The notes under the pieces: generated by a model
Database searches by the model: none
The model's input: the letters and a program-made list of their open reading frames with translations, nothing else
What the model was told of the DNA's origin: nothing
Part shown: positions 6,561-9,406 of the stretch, piece after piece
How the letters are laid out: the number at the start of each line of letters is the position of its first letter
Position numbering within the stretch: position 1 is the first letter of the stretch
Assembly: GCA_014523665.1 (NCBI GenBank)
Contig: JAATVR010000300.1
Coordinates: forward strand, 1 to 9,406
Direction of reading: 5' to 3'
DNA from: Nitrososphaerales archaeon TH526
Lineage (GTDB): Archaea > Thermoproteota > Nitrososphaeria > Nitrososphaerales > Nitrososphaeraceae
Length of the DNA: 9,406 bases
Program-made: the position numbers and the translations under genes

Positions 6561-7002
6561 GTATTAATATACTGCATACAACTAGTTAAACTTTACATAT
6601 TTTTTCTCATATCATGTATATTATATAACTATATTCATATATGATAAACTTTTTACTGGAAACTGGGCGAAATCTTAGAAATCATTTGACACATACTGTG
6701 TGCCGAAATAGCTCTATTCAAAGCTTTATTACGTGAGATGCTCTAAAATTGAAATAATTAATAATTTTTCAGGCTACTGTATCTTCAATAATCACTCAGA
6801 CTATATCATTTGATAGTCTTGCCGACAAAGCTATTGATGCAATTGTAGTTGTGCAACACCTAACCATTCGCATAGTATGAATTCAATCCAGATCTTCTCG
6901 CTCTGGTAATCGTTTGATAGGCCAACACACATGTAAAGTTAAAGGTTCGCCTAATTGCTCAAATAAACAGTCCTAGTCATTTATCGTCAACGTCAAGAGC
7001 TC
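6561..7002. other. Long intergenic region upstream of the membrane protein gene
   Basis: No gene is supported over about 440 bases. The part nearest the membrane gene (6561-6650) is very AT-rich, with several TATA-like tracts such as AAAAATATGTAAAG (minus, about 6595-6607) and a TATATTATATAACTATAT cluster (about 6617-6634). One of these probably serves as its promoter. A 40-codon plus-strand frame (6758-6880) lacks a start and is not called. The length leaves room for a small RNA or regulatory sites, but I see no specific one. Confidence 0.4.
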
Positions 7003-7035
7003 AAAAAAAATAAGAGGATTAGGGTTTTCCCCTAA
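7003..7035 (-). terminator. Terminator of nirK, overlapping its stop codon
   Basis: On the minus strand TTAGGG (7035-7030) and CCCTAA (7024-7019) form a perfect six-pair stem with a five-base GAAAA loop. A pyrimidine-rich stretch and eight consecutive T (7010-7003) follow. The stem begins inside the nirK stop codon. The hairpin plus long T-run is a strong end signal and separates nirK from the membrane protein gene downstream. Confidence 0.75.
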
Positions 7036-8210
7036 GCAGCTGTTTGGTTGCTACCACTAGTAGCTGTTTGGTTAGCTTGGCCTCCACCATACTCAGCTAC
7101 CCATTGGGCTTGCTGATTTCCACCTACGAATTCACTTCCTTTTGGTGGAACCCATGCGCCATCTGGGATGTCGGTCGCAGTAGAATTATCAACTGCGAGT
7201 ATAGCAAAAGCGCCTCCTTTAACCACATCAGCCATATTGTGATCAACCGCTACGTAGACTCCTGGTTCTGGGAAGGTACTCTCAATGACCGATGTAGAGC
7301 CTGGGGGTATCCACCAATTTTCATCATTAAGTTGTGTCACTCCATAATCTTTGGCTTCTGCATTAAATCCATCCCTAACATCTTGTTGTCCAGAGATAAA
7401 GTGGAAGGCAACACCATCAGTAGGGCCTGGATTGTTAATAAACCATCTTGTAGGCTCGCCAGGTTTTACCTTGAATACAGTCGCATTTGGATTGAGTTCG
7501 AGCTTTGATACCTGTCCTACTGAAGGAACATACTTGAATGCCATTCCATTGGTGAGCACCAAATCCGCATCTTCACTTAAGAATTTCCCAATGTCAAACG
7601 AACCGGTCCCATTTACTTCATTGAAGACGCCTGGATCAGCATTGTTGTATATTTCGCTAAATGTTACGGCAAATTCCTTAGCCTTCTGTTCATTTTGTGG
7701 ATGGACCACAATTGTTCCATACATGCCGTTAGCTATGTGTTCCCAAACTCCATTGAGTCCGTCAGCGCCACAATGGTAAAGAAAACCGCCTCCATTAATA
7801 CCCATCAGGCTCCACGTCTTAGACTCCCCTGGGGATACGCTCCCTGATAATACTTGAGACGGTCCTATACCTGCATGAAAGTCAAGGCTATGAATTAGCT
7901 TACCTTTATTTATCAATGTGATCGTTAAGTTGTCGCCTTGGTCTATTCCTACAGTTGGGCCAGGAATGGTGCCGTTAAAGGTGTAAGCATTGTACATCAC
8001 ACCTCCTGGATGGAGAGCATTATCTGGCGCAATTTGTACAACAGTCTCATTAGCTATCATCGTCACTTTCTTGTTCACACCCGTTGGTGTGACCTCCGTG
8101 TTGAGTGATTTTACTGGTTGAGGACTTCCCACAAGAAGGGGATAAAAAACGAATCCGGCAACCAGAATGCTAGCAAAAATTCCGGCTAGAATTTTCTGCG
8201 TCATTTTCAT
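7032..8210 (-). CDS. nirK: Copper-containing nitrite reductase (NirK), thaumarchaeal type
   Basis: This 392-residue, two-cupredoxin-domain copper enzyme reduces nitrite to nitric oxide outside the membrane; in ammonia-oxidising archaea its exact role is debated. Residues 1-28 form a signal peptide or N-terminal anchor. The ligands are visible: HSLDFH holds H107 (type 1 Cu), D110 (catalytic Asp) and H112 (type 2). YHC holds H146 (type 2) and C147 (type 1), and WEHIANGM holds H158 and M163 (both type 1). VAFHFISG holds H270, the domain-2 type 2 ligand. The bacterial TGDHAL loop with the catalytic His is replaced by a different segment (about 223-240). Eight N-x-T sequons are spread along the chain, two in a Gly/Asn/Thr-rich tail (375-392). 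The ATG (8208-8210) lies about 20 bases from a strong TATA box, so the mRNA is probably leaderless. Other multicopper oxidases are less likely. Confidence 0.92.
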   Translation of the reverse strand: MKMTQKILAGIFASILVAGFVFYPLLVGSPQPVKSLNTEVTPTGVNKKVTMIANETVVQIAPDNALHPGGVMYNAYTFNGTIPGPTVGIDQGDNLTITLINKGKLIHSLDFHAGIGPSQVLSGSVSPGESKTWSLMGINGGGFLYHCGADGLNGVWEHIANGMYGTIVVHPQNEQKAKEFAVTFSEIYNNADPGVFNEVNGTGSFDIGKFLSEDADLVLTNGMAFKYVPSVGQVSKLELNPNATVFKVKPGEPTRWFINNPGPTDGVAFHFISGQQDVRDGFNAEAKDYGVTQLNDENWWIPPGSTSVIESTFPEPGVYVAVDHNMADVVKGGAFAILAVDNSTATDIPDGAWVPPKGSEFVGGNQQAQWVAEYGGGQANQTATSGSNQTAA

Positions 8211-8225
8211 TCTTATTGTATTTTG

Positions 8226-8237
8226 ATATATAAAAGT
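8226..8237 (-). promoter_or_regulatory. nirK TATA box, probably leaderless transcript
   Basis: The minus strand reads CTTTTATATATC over these bases, preceded by the purine-containing GTAATA that could act as BRE. The box centre lies about 20 bases before the ATG at 8210, so transcription should begin at or within a few bases of the start codon. This is the best archaeal promoter match in the window and agrees with strong expression of nirK in these organisms. Confidence 0.7.
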
Positions 8238-8421
8238 ATTACCGTAAGTTCCTTTTCTTGGGAATTCTGTTATTAGGTATCACAGGTATGGGTCATTGGG
8301 AGTCAAGAATCTAGGTTTTCAGTTGCATTAACCAAGATTAGAATTACCGGAAGACTAGTGACACATTAGATAAGGGGATTAATCAAAGTCTATGGTCTTA
8401 AAATGAATTCTATGCATTTAG

Positions 8422-8431
8422 TTATATATAG
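8422..8431 (+). promoter_or_regulatory. TATA box of the thioesterase gene
   Basis: TTATATATAG here is centred about 29 bases before the TTG at 8456, predicting a transcript start within a few bases of that codon. This supports TTG as the real start and a nearly leaderless mRNA. The region between this box and the divergent nirK box (8238-8421) has no other clear element. Confidence 0.6.
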
Positions 8432-8455
8432 TGATAATAATTCGGATCTATAGTA

Positions 8456-8947
8456 TTGTCTTTCCATAGCGGGGAACCGGGGAAACGTCCAACGGAATCT
8501 GAGGCAGAGATGATTGTGATGATGTTACCTTCCGATGCTAACCCTAAAGGGAATGTATTTGGGGGAGTGATACTAAAACATGTAGACCTGATTGCAGGCT
8601 TGGTAGCCAAAAGACATTCTGGCGGGGCAAACGTCGTTACTGCAAGTATAGACCGAATGGTATTCCTGAAACCAGTTTTCATAGGAAATGCACTCATAAT
8701 TTCTGCTAGAATAACATACGTTCGTAGGTCGTCCATGGAAATCGAGGTAAACGTTGAGGCGGAGGATCTTGATGACAATAGCAAAGTACATGCTGCGACC
8801 GCATTCGTAACAATGGTAGCCTTAGACAAGTATGGAAAACCTACAAAAATTCCCCACTTAATTATGGATAATGATAATGACAAAAAAAGGTATAGCGAAG
8901 GTGAGTTGAGGATGAATTCCAGACTTAAGGATGCGGGAAAGGTATAG
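8456..8947 (+). CDS. Acyl-CoA thioesterase, hotdog fold (YciA/ACOT type)
   Basis: This 163-residue cytoplasmic enzyme is expected to hydrolyse acyl-CoA thioesters to free acid and CoA. The family signature is at 25-44: PSDANPKGNVFGGVILKHVD, close to the bacterial YciA pattern D-x-N-x-x-G-x-x-FGG. N29 and D44 stand at the catalytic Asn and Asp positions. VVTASIDRMVFLKPVFIGN (60-78) and the RRSSMEIEVNVEAED strand (90-104) complete the hotdog core. The C-terminal 30 residues are charged and probably disordered. The start is TTG; it is supported by the TATA box 29 bases upstream, by an in-frame TAA further upstream, and by the KRPTESEAEMI lead-in usual for the family. The first ATG (Met19) would trim that lead-in. 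It is divergent from nirK. Substrate chain length cannot be told. Confidence 0.87.
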   Translation: MSFHSGEPGKRPTESEAEMIVMMLPSDANPKGNVFGGVILKHVDLIAGLVAKRHSGGANVVTASIDRMVFLKPVFIGNALIISARITYVRRSSMEIEVNVEAEDLDDNSKVHAATAFVTMVALDKYGKPTKIPHLIMDNDNDKKRYSEGELRMNSRLKDAGKV

Positions 8948-9406
8948 CGGAGCTGCTTGATACTAGATTGGTTTGGGTCACAAAAAAAAATTGCTAACCT
9001 ATAACATAATTCATGAAAACGACCTAAGCAAATGATGCTGGAGAAAAATGAATTAACTATTATTTTGATCTGATGAAACTTTCAGACCCAATAAAATACT
9101 GGCAAGGATAGAGGCTTTCAGCAATCTTTTGAAATCTAATCCAACATTGACACCAAAGTGTTGACTTATACCTGAGATTGCTAAGGGCACGAGTTGTAGA
9201 TTTGGCTTATATAATGAAATCGAGGGGTTTGAATTACGAATCCAGCAATGGCATAAATGTTGAAATCTAATTATCATTTCATTATCATCGGTACTAATGG
9301 ACAAACTGCATTACATTGCGCAGACTCAGATGTACCAAGAAATCAATGTAAAGATGCATAAATATTCTACCATTTAGAAACCTTGATAACTTCAAACGCT
9401 TCTGCG
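8948..9406. other. Window end with little recognisable content
   Basis: After the thioesterase stop there is a run of nine A (8982-8990), which would act as an oligo-T termination tract for a transcript coming from the right on the minus strand. Apart from the weak ORF listed separately (9053-9304), I see no gene, RNA or repeat here. Confidence 0.35.
9053..9304 (-). CDS. Weak ORF, 83 codons, unrecognised
   Basis: This frame begins with TTG (9302-9304) just after an in-frame TAA; an internal ATG would give 74 residues. The C-terminal half is moderately protein-like (LLKASILASILLGLKVSS could form a helix), while the N-terminal half (CHCWIRNSNPSISLYKP) is not. There is no family match I know. 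In its favour, an oligo-T tract (8990-8982 on this strand) lies about 65 bases downstream. It may well be chance. Confidence 0.2.
   Translation of the reverse strand: MSISTDDNEMIIRFQHLCHCWIRNSNPSISLYKPNLQLVPLAISGISQHFGVNVGLDFKRLLKASILASILLGLKVSSDQNNS

Noticed and set aside
6758..6880. 40-codon plus-strand frame with a plausible protein-like stretch (FDSLADKAIDAIVVV)
   Set aside because: It has no ATG, GTG or TTG near the beginning and no continuation in another frame.
7044..7779. Two long plus-strand frames (7044-7508 and 7351-7779)
   Set aside because: Both are antisense to nirK, which has all copper ligands in frame; their translations are low-complexity shadows.
8422..8883. 153-codon open frame on the minus strand
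   Set aside because: It lies wholly opposite the thioesterase gene, whose family motifs are clear; the antisense translation shows no family features.
1..9406. CRISPR array, insertion sequence, tRNA or rRNA gene
   Set aside because: I looked for spaced repeats, terminal inverted repeats with a transposase, and T-arm motifs on both strands and found none.

Overview
The window looks like a piece of chromosome from an ammonia-oxidising archaeon of the class Nitrososphaeria (Thaumarchaeota), probably in the Nitrososphaera/Nitrosocosmicus range. The reasons are a thaumarchaeal-type copper nitrite reductase (NirK), a mannosyl-3-phosphoglycerate phosphatase, a secreted parallel beta-helix protein with a two-cysteine C-terminus, a receiver-only response regulator, several tiny winged-helix proteins, AT-rich DNA, TATA-type archaeal promoters and almost no Shine-Dalgarno signals. 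The genus is inferred from gene content and base composition, not from a marker gene.

Layout, left to right. Bases 1-327 hold the 3' end of a secreted beta-helix protein, followed by a hairpin plus T-run. A long gene-poor stretch (361-2429) carries a winged-helix regulator (841-1212, minus) and a stand-alone receiver protein (1590-1988, minus). It also contains two stretches that may be decayed genes and a perfect 36-bp tandem duplication (2231-2302). Next come a small two-helix membrane protein (2430-2735, minus), a second small winged-helix protein (2930-3175, minus) and the phosphatase mpgP (3510-4334, plus). An unrecognised 170-residue ORF (4515-5027, minus) follows; its original 5' end seems to lie in another frame, up to 5124. 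After it comes a 395-residue membrane protein built from two diverged copies of one unit (5373-6560, minus). Then nirK (7032-8210, minus) lies divergent from a hotdog-fold acyl-CoA thioesterase (8456-8947, plus). The last ~460 bases hold only one weak minus-strand ORF.

How the genes work together. Nearly every gene appears to be its own transcription unit: intergenic gaps are wide and several genes have their own TATA-like box. NirK is an extracytoplasmic copper enzyme of nitrogen-oxide metabolism in ammonia oxidisers. MpgP makes the compatible solute mannosylglycerate, but its partner synthase is not in the window. The duplicated membrane protein lies downstream of nirK on the same strand, but a terminator and about 440 bases separate them, so a functional link is only a hypothesis.

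I see no CRISPR array, complete mobile element, tRNA, rRNA or convincing new multi-gene system. The observations most worth following are the duplicated membrane protein with paired Glu/His/Trp residues, the displaced 5' end of the 4515-5027 gene, and the tandem repeat whose TATA-like core recurs in a neighbouring promoter.
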